A DNA stretch of 59,205 bases from Lachnospiraceae bacterium (lineage in GTDB: Bacteria; Bacillota; Clostridia; Lachnospirales; Lachnospiraceae): contig JAILKH010000122.1 of the NCBI GenBank assembly GCA_024693925.1, positions 1 through 59,205 of the forward strand. The letters are read 5' to 3'. Positions 17,897-26,407 of the stretch are shown one piece after another (within the stretch, counting starts at the first letter, position 1; each line of letters begins with the position of its first letter). The notes under the pieces were generated by a model that saw nothing but the letters and a program-made list of their open reading frames with translations, was not told where the DNA came from and ran no database searches. Position numbers and translations under genes: made by a program.

Positions 17897-17905
17897 TGCT
17901 ATAAT
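17897..17905 (+). promoter_or_regulatory. Extended -10 promoter for the 17941 gene
   Basis: TGC-TATAAT, a perfect extended -10 element with TATAAT at 17900–17905. No good -35 is found at normal spacing. Confidence 0.5.
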
Positions 17906-17921
17906 TAAACACAGTGTTTAA
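17905..17921. promoter_or_regulatory. Perfect dyad over the transcription start
   Basis: TTAAACAC-A-GTGTTTAA is an 8-base perfect inverted repeat that begins at the last base of the -10 and covers the expected start. This is an ideal place for a repressor operator. The regulator is unknown. Confidence 0.5.
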
Positions 17922-17940
17922 ATAAATGGTTGGAGATAAT

Positions 17941-18282
17941 ATGATCAGATATATAAATGATCTTTTTCTTACGGAAAATACACAAAAGAATCTTGAGAAA
18001 ATAAAAAGAAAACTCAGGCTTGGAACAGGAATGAGCGGACTTTACTTTATCCTTCTGTCTTCCAACGAAAAGGATGTTTTTGATATAGTGCCTGCTCCGG
18101 TTTTTAAACAAAGAAGATTTAGGCACAGGGATCATATTGTTGTAGGAATAAGCGAAAGCATGGATGAAGTGTATAATATGGTAGGTAGTATAGTATCGGA
18201 TCATTATTTACGTACCGGAAGTTATACCGGTCTTAAAAAGGATTTTATGGAATGTTATTTGAATTCAGATACGAAGAAATAA
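17941..18282 (+). CDS. Hypothetical protein
   Basis: A 113-residue protein if started at the ATG at 17941, which has TTGGAG upstream; an in-frame ATG at 17926 is less suitable. Sequence features are a basic N-terminal helix (QKNLEKIKRKLRLGTG), a hydrophobic strand with LYFILLSS, and a block RRFRHRDHIVVGISES. No signal peptide or membrane helix. I do not recognise the family. It is followed after 13 bases by the DUF2953–GerW pair, so it may be the first gene of a sporulation-linked operon. Confidence 0.65.
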   Translation: MIRYINDLFLTENTQKNLEKIKRKLRLGTGMSGLYFILLSSNEKDVFDIVPAPVFKQRRFRHRDHIVVGISESMDEVYNMVGSIVSDHYLRTGSYTGLKKDFMECYLNSDTKK

Positions 18283-18295
18283 TGGAGACTATAAG

Positions 18296-19261
18296 ATGGG
18301 GACATTGTTGTTAATCCTTAAAATTATAGGCATTATACTTCTTGTTGTTCTGGCGGTAGTCTTTATTATACTTTTTCTTATTCTTTTTGTACCGATACGG
18401 TATAAAGGCAAGCTGTTAAAGGAGGATGGGGAGGATAAGCCGGTATATGCATCAGCCGTGGTAAGCTGGCTCCTTCATATAATAAGTGTTACCTATGAAT
18501 ATCGGGATAAAGCCGGGGTTACTGTAATAAAGATATTTGGAATAAGATTAAGGTCAAGGGAGGAAAAAGTACAGAAGAAAACGGAGAAGGATTCAAGAAA
18601 AGAAACAGAAGATATTACACTAAAACCCATAAGAGATGAAGGCAAGACTCATTTTTATACGGAAGAGAATGTTAACGGAACCGACATAAGGGTTCCGGCA
18701 GATGAAGAAGAAAAAACAGAAGAAGAAAAAATCAAAGAAGATAAAATAGAAGAAGAAAAAAGCATTTCCGACAAGGCCGGTAATAAAACCGGCTTTGCAG
18801 ATAAGATAAAGGCTTTTGTGGATAAACTTAAAACCGGATGGTCGGAATTTTGGAAGAAGGTGGAAAACATTAAATCCAATGTGGACAGCCTTACAGAAAA
18901 AATTTCATATTATCAGAATGCTTTATTTAATGACTCGGTTAACAGAGAAGCAGTCGGATTGATTATAATAAAGTTAAAAAGATTAATTAGAGCGGTAAAG
19001 CCCAGAAAAACCGGAGGATTTATAGAAATCGGTATGGAGGACCCGGCGGATATGGGTAAGATACTTGCAGCATCGGCTATGCTTTATCCGGTATACGGAA
19101 AAAATATAGAAATAAGATCGGATTTTGAAAACAAGGTATTGGATTTTGATGTTTGGTTTAAAGGCAGAATATATTTATGTGTTATTGTTAAGGTTGCATT
19201 GCAGTTATATTTTAATAAGAAAGTAAGGCGGTTTATACGTATAATGAGGAGGAGTGCTTAA
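18296..19261 (+). CDS. DUF2953 domain-containing membrane protein (YtfI-like)
   Basis: A 321-residue protein with a strong N-terminal membrane helix (about residues 4–32), followed by the FVPIRYKGKLL segment and 'YASAVVSWLLHIISVTYEY' that open DUF2953. A long Glu/Lys-rich low-complexity linker (about 85–175) separates this from the C-terminal block containing VGLIIIKLKRLIRAVKPRK and FDVWFKGRIYL. In Bacillus the equivalent ytfI sits next to ytfJ (gerW), exactly as here, and the pair is linked to sporulation. The next gene starts one base after its stop. Confidence 0.85.
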   Translation: MGTLLLILKIIGIILLVVLAVVFIILFLILFVPIRYKGKLLKEDGEDKPVYASAVVSWLLHIISVTYEYRDKAGVTVIKIFGIRLRSREEKVQKKTEKDSRKETEDITLKPIRDEGKTHFYTEENVNGTDIRVPADEEEKTEEEKIKEDKIEEEKSISDKAGNKTGFADKIKAFVDKLKTGWSEFWKKVENIKSNVDSLTEKISYYQNALFNDSVNREAVGLIIIKLKRLIRAVKPRKTGGFIEIGMEDPADMGKILAASAMLYPVYGKNIEIRSDFENKVLDFDVWFKGRIYLCVIVKVALQLYFNKKVRRFIRIMRRSA

Positions 19262-19262
19262 T

Positions 19263-19652
19263 ATGGCTAATAGTTTTAACGAAGTAGTTGATTCAATGCT
19301 TAAAGGAATGGATGGTTTTCTGTCCAGCAAGACGGTGGTGGGAGAACCAACAGTAATTAGTGATACGATACTGGTACCTTTTGTAGATGTTTCCTTTGGA
19401 GTAGGGGCAGGAGATTTCAGAGGTGATAAGAAGGTAAACGGTGCAGGAGGGCTTACGGGTAAGATGAGTCCTTCGGCAGTGCTTGTGATACAGAATGGTA
19501 CGACAAGACTTATTAATATCAAGAATCAGGATGGCTTTACAAAAATTCTCGATATGGTTCCGGATATAGTAAATAAGTTTGCAGCTTCAAAGGATAATAT
19601 TTCCATAAGCGATGATGAAGCCGTAGATGAAGCTTTTGGAGAGAACAAATAA
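19263..19652 (+). CDS. GerW family sporulation protein (YtfJ)
   Basis: A 129-residue protein. The core VVGEPTVISDTILVPFVDVSFGVGAG and the Gly-rich 'GGLTGKMSPSAVLVIQNG' are typical of YtfJ/GerW, needed for germination on some germinants in B. subtilis. The ATG at 19263 has AGGAGG ten bases upstream; a GTG at 19254 is in frame but too close to it. Its presence suggests a spore-forming ancestry, although GerW-like proteins persist in some asporogenous Clostridia. Confidence 0.9.
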   Translation: MANSFNEVVDSMLKGMDGFLSSKTVVGEPTVISDTILVPFVDVSFGVGAGDFRGDKKVNGAGGLTGKMSPSAVLVIQNGTTRLINIKNQDGFTKILDMVPDIVNKFAASKDNISISDDEAVDEAFGENK

Positions 19653-19680
19653 AAAATTATGTAAATCTTTAAAATTTTAC

Positions 19681-19709
19681 TTGCAAAAAATAACAAGGTT
19701 ATTTATAAT
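19681..19709 (+). promoter_or_regulatory. Promoter with palindromic spacer for the J-domain gene
   Basis: TTGCAA (19681–19686) and TATAAT (19704–19709) are 17 bases apart. Inside the spacer AATAAC-AAG-GTTATT (19689–19703) is a perfect 6-base dyad, a plausible operator. The leader of about 68 bases can form a stem (ATAGTG 19717 with CACTAT 19742). Confidence 0.65.
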
Positions 19710-19783
19710 ACAGTATATAGTGCTTCGAAGGGGAAGAAGACCACTATGTGTTGTTGAAGGGATTATAAATAAAGGGGAAAAAA

Positions 19784-20326
19784 ATGGATATTGCACAGAA
19801 TATTTCTGTAGAAGACATGGCTTCCATAAAGTTATGGCTTCTGCAAGAGAGCCAACGGTTGGAATATGCCAGAAGATCCTTTGAAAAGGAAAAAAGTGAA
19901 TTCGAAGAAAAAAAACAGCAATTCGAAGATGAAAGGCGTATTGTAATGGCTTCTGTCCAGGAACAGGCCAGGAAGACCGAGCTCGAAGCCAAGAATCTGG
20001 CTACCGAAAAAATCCTGTTTAATCAGAAACTTGAGATCCTTGAGGGAGGATTCAGAAGCTTATGTAAGGAACGGGAAGAGTTTGAAACCGAGAAAGAAAA
20101 GTATCGGGGACGTTTTGCTGCATCCGGATCCGGTCATCTCGGAAGTTCGGTGAATGTGTCGGCATATCAGGCCGGTGTATTTTTTAATGGTGTTGATAAT
20201 GTATTGGCGCTTAAGAAAAGGTACAGAGATCTTCTTAAGATTTTTCATCCGGATAATATGGATGGAGATAATGAGACAGTACAGGTTATAAATGAGGAAT
20301 ATGCAAAATTAAAGGAGCAGTTTTGA
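19784..20326 (+). CDS. Coiled-coil protein with C-terminal J domain
   Basis: A 180-residue protein. Residues about 20–105 are a charged coiled coil (Glu/Lys-rich heptads). The C-terminal 45 residues resemble helices II and III of a DnaJ domain, with the HPD motif in LLKIFHPDNMDGDN. Helix I is weak or absent and the domain is at the C-terminus, unlike canonical DnaJ. It would be expected to stimulate a DnaK ATPase for a client bound by the coiled coil; this is inference. It has its own promoter and a terminator overlapping its stop codon, so it is a single-gene unit. Confidence 0.8.
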   Translation: MDIAQNISVEDMASIKLWLLQESQRLEYARRSFEKEKSEFEEKKQQFEDERRIVMASVQEQARKTELEAKNLATEKILFNQKLEILEGGFRSLCKEREEFETEKEKYRGRFAASGSGHLGSSVNVSAYQAGVFFNGVDNVLALKKRYRDLLKIFHPDNMDGDNETVQVINEEYAKLKEQF

Positions 20327-20340
20327 CTGCTCCTTTTGTG
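20311..20340 (+). terminator. Rho-independent terminator overlapping the J-domain gene end
   Basis: AAAGGAGCAG (20311–20320) pairs perfectly with CTGCTCCTTT (20327–20336) around a six-base loop that holds the stop codon; TTTTGTG follows from 20333. Confidence 0.85.
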
Positions 20341-20372
20341 TGTTTATTATCCATAATAAATATTTTTGCAAT

Positions 20373-20394
20373 AAAAAAACTGCCGAAGCAGTTT
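20373..20394 (-). terminator. Rho-independent terminator for rpmB
   Basis: Read on the minus strand: AAACTGC-TTCG-GCAGTTT followed by TTTTATTG. A seven-pair stem with a stable UUCG loop. It faces the plus-strand terminator at 20311–20340. Confidence 0.88.
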
Positions 20395-20412
20395 AATTAT
20401 CATCATAACCGA

Positions 20413-20598
20413 TCATGCACGCTCTACTCTGCCGGATTTAAGGCAATTTGTACATACATGAAGTCTCATAGGTGTTCCGTTCACCTTGCATTTTACTCTT
20501 TTTACATTTGCATTGAAAATTCTGTTTGATCTTCTATGTGAATGACTTACATTGTTACCAAAATGAACGCCTTTTCCACAAACATCACACTTTGCCAT
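20413..20598 (-). CDS. rpmB: Large ribosomal subunit protein bL28
   Basis: A 61-residue L28. It begins MAKCDVCGKGVHFGNNVSHSHRRSNR and carries two CxxC pairs (CDVC and CTNC), so it is the zinc-binding paralog type. The ATG at 20598 is supported by AGGAGGTG eight bases upstream. It is monocistronic, with a tetraloop terminator. A TATAAT about 30 bases upstream on the minus strand may be its -10, but its -35 is weak. As usual in Clostridia it is divergent from the Asp23 gene. Confidence 0.96.
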   Translation of the reverse strand: MAKCDVCGKGVHFGNNVSHSHRRSNRIFNANVKRVKCKVNGTPMRLHVCTNCLKSGRVERA

Positions 20599-20752
20599 GG
20601 GTCGCACCTCCTTAATTTAGCCATTATTATACTCAAAATCTGATACTCACAACAGAAATCATTCTAACACTTGTTTTATATAAATGCAAGGGGAAAAAAT
20701 AAAAGAATTAAAAAAGAATAAAAACAAAGTTTTCATTTTGAACTAAACAGTG

Positions 20753-20758
20753 TATAAT
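20753..20758 (+). promoter_or_regulatory. -10 element for the Asp23–FakA–RecG genes
   Basis: A perfect TATAAT about 43 bases before the Asp23 ATG. The matching -35 (TTTTCA at 20730, 17-base spacer) is weak. Confidence 0.4.
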
Positions 20759-20800
20759 ATGAGAGTCTATGTAATAAATTTATTATAAGGAGGGGCATTC

Positions 20801-21157
20801 ATGAAGGGTTACATTAAAACACAGGTTGGAAATGTAAGTATAGATACAGAAGTTATAGCACAGTATGCAGGTTCGGTTGCGGTTGAATGCTTTGGTATCG
20901 TAGGTATGGCAACTGTAAATGTTACTGACGGGATTGTTAAGCTGTTAAAAAAAGATAAGCTTACCAGGGGTATTAATGTGGTTTTGAAGAATAATCAGCT
21001 TACACTTGATTTTCATGTTATAGTTGCTTACGGAGTAAGTATAAAAACCGTATGCGATAATCTTATCAGTAACGTAAAATATAAAGTTGAAGAGTTTACC
21101 GGACTTGATATAGAGAAAATTAATATCTTCGTTGAAGGTGTTAGGGTAATTGATTAA
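20801..21157 (+). CDS. Asp23/Gls24 family envelope protein (YloU-like)
   Basis: A 118-residue Asp23/Gls24 protein. Family blocks are the start 'VGNVSIDTEVIAQYAGSVAVECFGIVGMA', a short variable loop, and TLDFHVIVAYGVSIKTVCDNLISNVKYKVEEFTGLDIEKINIFVEGV in the second half. Such proteins associate with the membrane and envelope homeostasis. It is the usual first partner of the FakA-like gene, which starts 15 bases on. An AAGGAGGGG site precedes the ATG. Confidence 0.93.
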   Translation: MKGYIKTQVGNVSIDTEVIAQYAGSVAVECFGIVGMATVNVTDGIVKLLKKDKLTRGINVVLKNNQLTLDFHVIVAYGVSIKTVCDNLISNVKYKVEEFTGLDIEKINIFVEGVRVID

Positions 21158-21172
21158 GGAGGATTTAAGGAA

Positions 21173-22993
21173 GTGGATTCAAATGTTATCGACGCCAAGA
21201 CACTCTCAAAAATGTTCCTGACGGGAGCAAAATCATTAGAGGCTAAGAAAGCATGGATAAATGAATTGAACGTTTTTCCTGTGCCTGACGGTGATACGGG
21301 AACCAATATGACGCTTACTATTATGACAGCAGCCAAAGAGGTTGCGGTTATGGGCAGAATAGAAATGGAGCCTTTGTGTAAAGTTATAGCTTCAGGATCA
21401 TTAAGAGGTGCAAGAGGTAATTCCGGGGTTATATTATCTCAGCTTTTGAGAGGATTTACAAAGGGAGTACGCGATAGTGAGTTTATTGATATCCCTTTAC
21501 TTGCCGTTGCCTGTAATAAGGCGGTGGAGACTGCATATAAGGCAGTTATGAAGCCTAAGGAGGGAACAATACTTACAGTTGCCAGGGGTATTGCTGAAAA
21601 AGCAAGTGAATTAAGTGATAAGACTGAAGATATGTCTGTATTTCTGGAGGAGCTTGTCAAGGAAGGCGAAGCTGTATTGTTGAAAACTCCCGATATGCTT
21701 CCTGTACTTAAGCAGGCCGGAGTTGTGGATTCCGGAGGACAGGGACTTATTGAGATAATAAAGGGTGCTTATCAGGCTTATTTAGGTAATGAAATCGTAT
21801 TTTCCGCACAAGAAGAGGAAATGCCGGGGATTACTTCTCAAAAAGGTTATGAGGTTCAGGCAAATTTTGAGATAAAATATGGATATTGTACGGAATTCAT
21901 TGTAATGCTGGACAAGGTTTTTAATGCCAAGAATGAAATTGATTTTAAAAACTTTCTTGAATCTATCGGCGATTCCATCGTATGTGTTGCGGATGAGGAT
22001 TATGTAAAAGTACATGTACATACCAATGATCCGGGGCTTGCAATACAAAAGGCGCTTACTTACGGTCCTCTTACAAGGATAAAGATTGATAATATGAGGG
22101 AGGAACATCAGGAAAAGCTGTTTAAGATTTCCGCAAATGCTCAGGGGAAGACCACTTATGTTGAAATAAAAGAAGAAAGTGAAAAGGAAAAGGAGGAAAA
22201 AGACACAGATACTTCTGAAACGGAAGGTAAAGAAAAGTCAGTTTCTTCCGATGATATGCATGAGATCACTTTGAAGAAGAAGCCGGCGGATTTGGATATA
22301 CCATCGGATAATACGGTAAATAAAGGCGATCGTAAAGATATCGGATTTATTGTGGTTTCCATGGGAGAGGGTCTTGACGGTATTTTCAAAGGACTTGGAG
22401 CGGATTGTATAATAACCGGCGGGCAGACAATGAATCCAAGTACGGAGGATATGATAAAAGCTGTAAATGATATTGATGCCGATAATATTTTTATTTTACC
22501 CAATAACAAGAATATTATAATGGCAGCAAATCAGGTTAAGTATATGATCGAGGATAAAAAGATATTTGTTATCCCCACAAAGACCATTCCTCAAGGAATA
22601 ACTGCTTTGATCAATCATACCTTTGATATGTCGGCGGAACAAAATGCCGAGGTTATGATGGAAGTGATCAAGGATGTTAAGACGGGGCAGGTAACCTATG
22701 CGGTTCGCGATACTGTAGTTAATAATATTGAGATCAGGCAGGGTAATATAATGGGAATCGGTGACAGGGATATTCTTGCCGTAGGAGATATTGTTGAAGA
22801 TACCGCCATTAAGATGCTTGAACGCATGGTTAATGAAGAGTCTGAATTAATAAGCATTTATTATGGGCGTGATACAGACGAACAGGATGCCGGAGATTTC
22901 TTGAAAAACGTGGAAGAACGTTTCCCTAAGTGTGATGTTGAAATGCATTTTGGCGGACAGCCTATTTATTATTATATTTTATCGGTTGAATAG
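21173..22993 (+). CDS. fakA: DAK2 domain protein, FakA-like fatty acid kinase (YloV)
   Basis: A 606-residue protein. The N-terminal Dak2 ATP-binding domain carries NVFPVPDGDTGTNM and ASGSLRGARGNSGVILSQLLRGF. A middle domain precedes an acidic linker (about 325–365, rich in E/K/D), and the C-terminal domain resembles the DegV-like part (GQTMNPSTEDMIKAV, PNNKNIIMAANQ). In Staphylococcus, FakA phosphorylates fatty acids bound by FakB for phospholipid synthesis. It starts with GTG after AAGGAGG. It is sandwiched between Asp23 and recG as in many Firmicutes. No FakB is in the window. Confidence 0.88.
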   Translation: MDSNVIDAKTLSKMFLTGAKSLEAKKAWINELNVFPVPDGDTGTNMTLTIMTAAKEVAVMGRIEMEPLCKVIASGSLRGARGNSGVILSQLLRGFTKGVRDSEFIDIPLLAVACNKAVETAYKAVMKPKEGTILTVARGIAEKASELSDKTEDMSVFLEELVKEGEAVLLKTPDMLPVLKQAGVVDSGGQGLIEIIKGAYQAYLGNEIVFSAQEEEMPGITSQKGYEVQANFEIKYGYCTEFIVMLDKVFNAKNEIDFKNFLESIGDSIVCVADEDYVKVHVHTNDPGLAIQKALTYGPLTRIKIDNMREEHQEKLFKISANAQGKTTYVEIKEESEKEKEEKDTDTSETEGKEKSVSSDDMHEITLKKKPADLDIPSDNTVNKGDRKDIGFIVVSMGEGLDGIFKGLGADCIITGGQTMNPSTEDMIKAVNDIDADNIFILPNNKNIIMAANQVKYMIEDKKIFVIPTKTIPQGITALINHTFDMSAEQNAEVMMEVIKDVKTGQVTYAVRDTVVNNIEIRQGNIMGIGDRDILAVGDIVEDTAIKMLERMVNEESELISIYYGRDTDEQDAGDFLKNVEERFPKCDVEMHFGGQPIYYYILSVE

Positions 22994-22995
22994 TA

Positions 22996-25029
22996 ATGGA
23001 TATTAAAGAAGATATTATAAAGCTTAAAGGAATTGGTGAAAAAACAATAAAGTATTATCATAGGGTCGGCATATTTACATATGGCGACCTTATGTATTAT
23101 TTTCCCAGAGACTATATTAAGTATGAGCAGGCATCAAAACCCGTAGATGATAATATAGGCACAAAAGTATATGTAAAAGGAAGGATAGTTTCGGGTCCTC
23201 TTAAAAAAAGAGGAAAGAGAATGATGTTTGTGACGGCAAGGATAGATTCGGATGGAGTTTTGATCGATGCGGTATGGTTTAATATGCCTTATATTTCCAA
23301 TATGCTTGAGAACGGTAATGAGTATGTGTTTGGCGGAACTTTGTTAAAAAAAGGTTTGTATTTTCAGCTGGAGCATCCGGCTGTATTTAAAACGGATGAT
23401 TATGACAGGCTTGTTAATACATTGCAGCCAGTTTATCCTTTGACAAAGGGACTGAGTAATAATGCGCTGAAAAAATCCATAACCGGGGTCCTTAAACTTG
23501 ATAATGATGCTGTTACGGTGGAAGGGGTGCCGGTTGGTAAAGCTCTTAAAGATATTCATTTTCCCAAAAGTGCTGAAGAACTTCATAAGGCGAGGGCGGT
23601 TCTTGTGTATGATGAATTTTTTGTTTTTATTTTGAGATTACGTTTACTTAAGGGATTAAATCAAAAAATAATCAATGATTTTAATATTTCGGAATCTTTA
23701 AAAGCATATGAGATAATTGACGGTCTTCCGTATAAACTGACGGCTGCACAATTAAAGGCTTTTAAGGATATAGAGAAAGACCTTATGTCAAAACATCTCA
23801 TGAGCAGACTTGTACAGGGGGACGTGGGCTGCGGAAAAACAATTGTTGCATTTCTGGCCGCAATTACGGTTGTTGATAGCGGCTATCAGTGTGCGATAAT
23901 GGTTCCTACAGAGATTTTGGCGCAACAGCATTATTCTTCACTGGTTTCTTTGTTCGAAGAGCATAAGATCGAAGGGGATATATGTCTTTTGACGGGATCC
24001 ATGACTAATAAAGAAAAAAAAGAAGTATATAAAAAATTAGAAAACGGAGAATGCTCCGTTGTTATAGGTACACATGCTCTGTTTCAGGAGAAGGTAAAAT
24101 ACAGATCGCTTGCTTTGGTGATCACTGATGAACAGCACCGTTTTGGTGTAAAGCAAAGAGAAACCCTTGTGCAGAAAGGTAATGCCTGTATTCCTCATGT
24201 TCTGGTGATGAGTGCAACCCCTATTCCGAGGACTCTGGCGATAATAGTTTACGGGGATCTGGATATTTCTGTGATCGATGAAGTACCGGCACAGAGACTT
24301 CCTGTGAAAAATTGTGTAGTGGGTATAAAATTCCGGCAAAAAGCTTATGAATTTATTGAAAAAGAAGTAGAGAACGGGCATCAGGCTTATGTGATATGTC
24401 CTCTTGTGGAAGAAAGTGAGGGAATGGATTGTAAGGATGTTGTATCTTATTCGAAAGAGCTTAAAGAGATATTTTCCTCGGGGATAAGGATAGAGGCGCT
24501 TCATGGACAGATGAAAGCAGAAGACAAAGAAAAGATAATGAAGGAATTCTCTCAGGGTGTAATAAATGTTTTAGTCAGCACCACGGTAGTTGAAGTCGGA
24601 GTGAATGTTCCGAATGCTACAGTTATGATGATCGAGAATGCCGAAAGATTCGGACTGGCCCAATTACATCAGTTAAGAGGAAGGATTGGAAGAGGGGATT
24701 CATTGTCATATTGCATATTTATCAATGGTAATGAGAATGAAAAAAGCAAAAAACGTCTTGAAATATTGAACGGTTCAAATGACGGATTCTTTATAGCTTC
24801 CCAGGATCTGAAGCTGAGGGGCCCCGGCGATATGTTTGGAATAAGGCAGAGCGGTGAAATGGAATTCAGACTGGGAGATATTTATACTGATTCCAAGATT
24901 CTTGAAAGAGCGTCTCAAAATGTTAAGGATCTGCTTATAAATGATCCTAAGCTTGAAAAAAAAGAAAATGCATATATACGTCAAAGATTGTCGGATTTAA
25001 ACAATTTATCGGATATACATGCATTATGA
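22996..25029 (+). CDS. recG: ATP-dependent DNA helicase RecG
   Basis: A 677-residue RecG. The N-terminal wedge/OB domain spans about 1–150, with 'IKLKGIGEKTIKYYHRVGI' and 'DLMYYFPRDY'. The helicase core has Q-rich TAAQLKAFKDIE, Walker A QGDVGCGKTIVA, DEQH box (TDEQHRFGVKQR), motif III MSATPIPRTLA, and RGRIGRG in motif VI. The C-terminal end with SQDLKLRGPGDMFGIRQSG is typical. RecG remodels stalled forks and D-loops. It starts two bases after the fakA stop, without an obvious Shine–Dalgarno, so coupling is likely. Confidence 0.97.
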   Translation: MDIKEDIIKLKGIGEKTIKYYHRVGIFTYGDLMYYFPRDYIKYEQASKPVDDNIGTKVYVKGRIVSGPLKKRGKRMMFVTARIDSDGVLIDAVWFNMPYISNMLENGNEYVFGGTLLKKGLYFQLEHPAVFKTDDYDRLVNTLQPVYPLTKGLSNNALKKSITGVLKLDNDAVTVEGVPVGKALKDIHFPKSAEELHKARAVLVYDEFFVFILRLRLLKGLNQKIINDFNISESLKAYEIIDGLPYKLTAAQLKAFKDIEKDLMSKHLMSRLVQGDVGCGKTIVAFLAAITVVDSGYQCAIMVPTEILAQQHYSSLVSLFEEHKIEGDICLLTGSMTNKEKKEVYKKLENGECSVVIGTHALFQEKVKYRSLALVITDEQHRFGVKQRETLVQKGNACIPHVLVMSATPIPRTLAIIVYGDLDISVIDEVPAQRLPVKNCVVGIKFRQKAYEFIEKEVENGHQAYVICPLVEESEGMDCKDVVSYSKELKEIFSSGIRIEALHGQMKAEDKEKIMKEFSQGVINVLVSTTVVEVGVNVPNATVMMIENAERFGLAQLHQLRGRIGRGDSLSYCIFINGNENEKSKKRLEILNGSNDGFFIASQDLKLRGPGDMFGIRQSGEMEFRLGDIYTDSKILERASQNVKDLLINDPKLEKKENAYIRQRLSDLNNLSDIHAL

Positions 25030-25053
25030 TCAAGATTATATGTAATAATAAGA

Positions 25054-25416
25054 TCAGCTGTTTAATATTTTATTTATGGTTTCGATCGCGGTTTCAGGTT
25101 CGTAAGGTTTTTGAATGAAATCAATGGCTCCTATTTTAAGAGCCTGCATAACCTTGTCTTTCTGACCGGCTGCGCTTAACATTACGACCTTTTGATCGGG
25201 ATTCTTTTCAATTATTCTTTTTAAGGCTTCCAAACCGTCCATTTCCGGCATCGTAATATCCAGGGTTATCAGATCGGGATTTAAATTTTCCAATTGTGCC
25301 AGTGCATCTTCGCCGTTACAGGCATTTCCTATTACTTCATATCCGGCTTCCGTTAAAGAACCGGCAAGGATTTTTCGCATTGTTCTTGAATCGTCTACAA
25401 TAAATATTGAACTCAT
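25054..25416 (-). CDS. cheY: CheY-like response regulator
   Basis: A 120-residue single receiver domain with no output domain. The acidic pocket D7/D8 is in IFIVDDSRTMRK, the phospho-acceptor Asp in LITLDITMPEMDG, the switch Ser in VVMLSAAGQ and the conserved Lys in DFIQKPYEP. This is the CheY layout, signalling to the flagellar switch or to a partner. It lies 30 bases after the CheX-domain gene in the same direction, so phosphatase and substrate are probably made together. No chemoreceptor or CheA is in the window, so whether it controls motility is open. Confidence 0.88.
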   Translation of the reverse strand: MSSIFIVDDSRTMRKILAGSLTEAGYEVIGNACNGEDALAQLENLNPDLITLDITMPEMDGLEALKRIIEKNPDQKVVMLSAAGQKDKVMQALKIGAIDFIQKPYEPETAIETINKILNS

Positions 25417-25446
25417 TATCTACTCCTGTTAGTGTGTTTATTTATT

Positions 25447-26334
25447 TTATTCAATAGTATAATTGTCGGACAGTATTACAGACATTGTAATAACCTTATC
25501 GAATAAATGTAATGGAATATTGATTATATTTTCGGAATTAATAACTCCGTCTCCTATAATGTATTTTGGAGCTACCATATCTATATATATAAAACGGTGG
25601 CTTATATCCGTGGCAAACATTCCGTTTATGCAATTTATAAGTTCGCAAATGGAGTCGAGAGAATCGTCGATGTCTGAAATATATTGTTCGCCGGCAAAAC
25701 CGATGGCGGCACGCATGAGAACATCTGCATTTCCCGATACGGCCAGCAAAAGTGAAAAATCACCGTTGGAAGCCTGATAACAAAGGTTCTCCGTCACCAG
25801 CTTATCGCTCATATAAGGTCTTTCGATATATACATGATAATCCACCAGTCTTGACATTGCCCTGATTGCAACGCTTATCAGTTCTTTTGCGTATGCCGGA
25901 AGGTCGTACAGATATATCGGAATGATTCTGTCGATATCACAGCTTTTAAAGCTTTCCATATCGGTCAGGGTATAACCGTTAGATTGTTGGAACTCATTAA
26001 GTGCTTCCACTATCTGGTTCATGGTAAGGTACTCAAGGTCCACAACCGATTGCACAAAAGAAAGAAAACCATTTCCCTGAAGGGTCAGTAATCTTGAAAC
26101 CTGATTATCTGTGAGATATCCCTTTTCAACTGCCAGATCACCAAAGCGTTTATCGGTTACAGACTGAAGCTTGTTTATTTCCTCTACCTGATTAGCAGTC
26201 ATAAGACCTTCGGACTGTGCTATTACACCCAGTCGTACCCGTTTTCTGGCCTGCAGGTCAAATATAGCTTCAAGACTTTCGGGCCCAATACGACTTGTAT
26301 CTACTAAATAATTGGCCAGTATTCTATCGAACAT
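25447..26334 (-). CDS. MshEN-like domain fused to a CheX phosphatase domain
   Basis: A 295-residue protein. Residues about 30–90 hold two successive units, RLGVIAQSEGLMTANQV...LQ and RFGDLAVEKGYLTDNQV...LQ. They resemble the RxGxxL-xxxG-xxxx-L...Q half-sites of MshEN (GspE N-terminal) domains that bind cyclic di-GMP. The C-terminal half is CheX-like: the phosphatase signature E-x-x-N is seen in CELINCINGMF. CheX removes phosphate from CheY-P. The gene is followed by cheY, so the fusion could let cyclic di-GMP tune CheY dephosphorylation. The MshEN call is by pattern only. Confidence 0.75.
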   Translation of the reverse strand: MFDRILANYLVDTSRIGPESLEAIFDLQARKRVRLGVIAQSEGLMTANQVEEINKLQSVTDKRFGDLAVEKGYLTDNQVSRLLTLQGNGFLSFVQSVVDLEYLTMNQIVEALNEFQQSNGYTLTDMESFKSCDIDRIIPIYLYDLPAYAKELISVAIRAMSRLVDYHVYIERPYMSDKLVTENLCYQASNGDFSLLLAVSGNADVLMRAAIGFAGEQYISDIDDSLDSICELINCINGMFATDISHRFIYIDMVAPKYIIGDGVINSENIINIPLHLFDKVITMSVILSDNYTIE

Positions 26335-26378
26335 TGCATTTCTCCTTTGGTATATGTGAAGTAAAACAATTTTCTTTT

Positions 26379-26407
26379 ATTCTACCAAAATTGAGACATA
26401 ACTTCAA
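26379..26407 (-). promoter_or_regulatory. Promoter for the CheX–CheY pair
   Basis: On the minus strand TTGAAG (26407–26402) and TAGAAT (26384–26379) are 17 bases apart, giving a leader of about 40 bases. This is sigma-A type; no flagellar sigma-D motif was seen. Confidence 0.55.
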
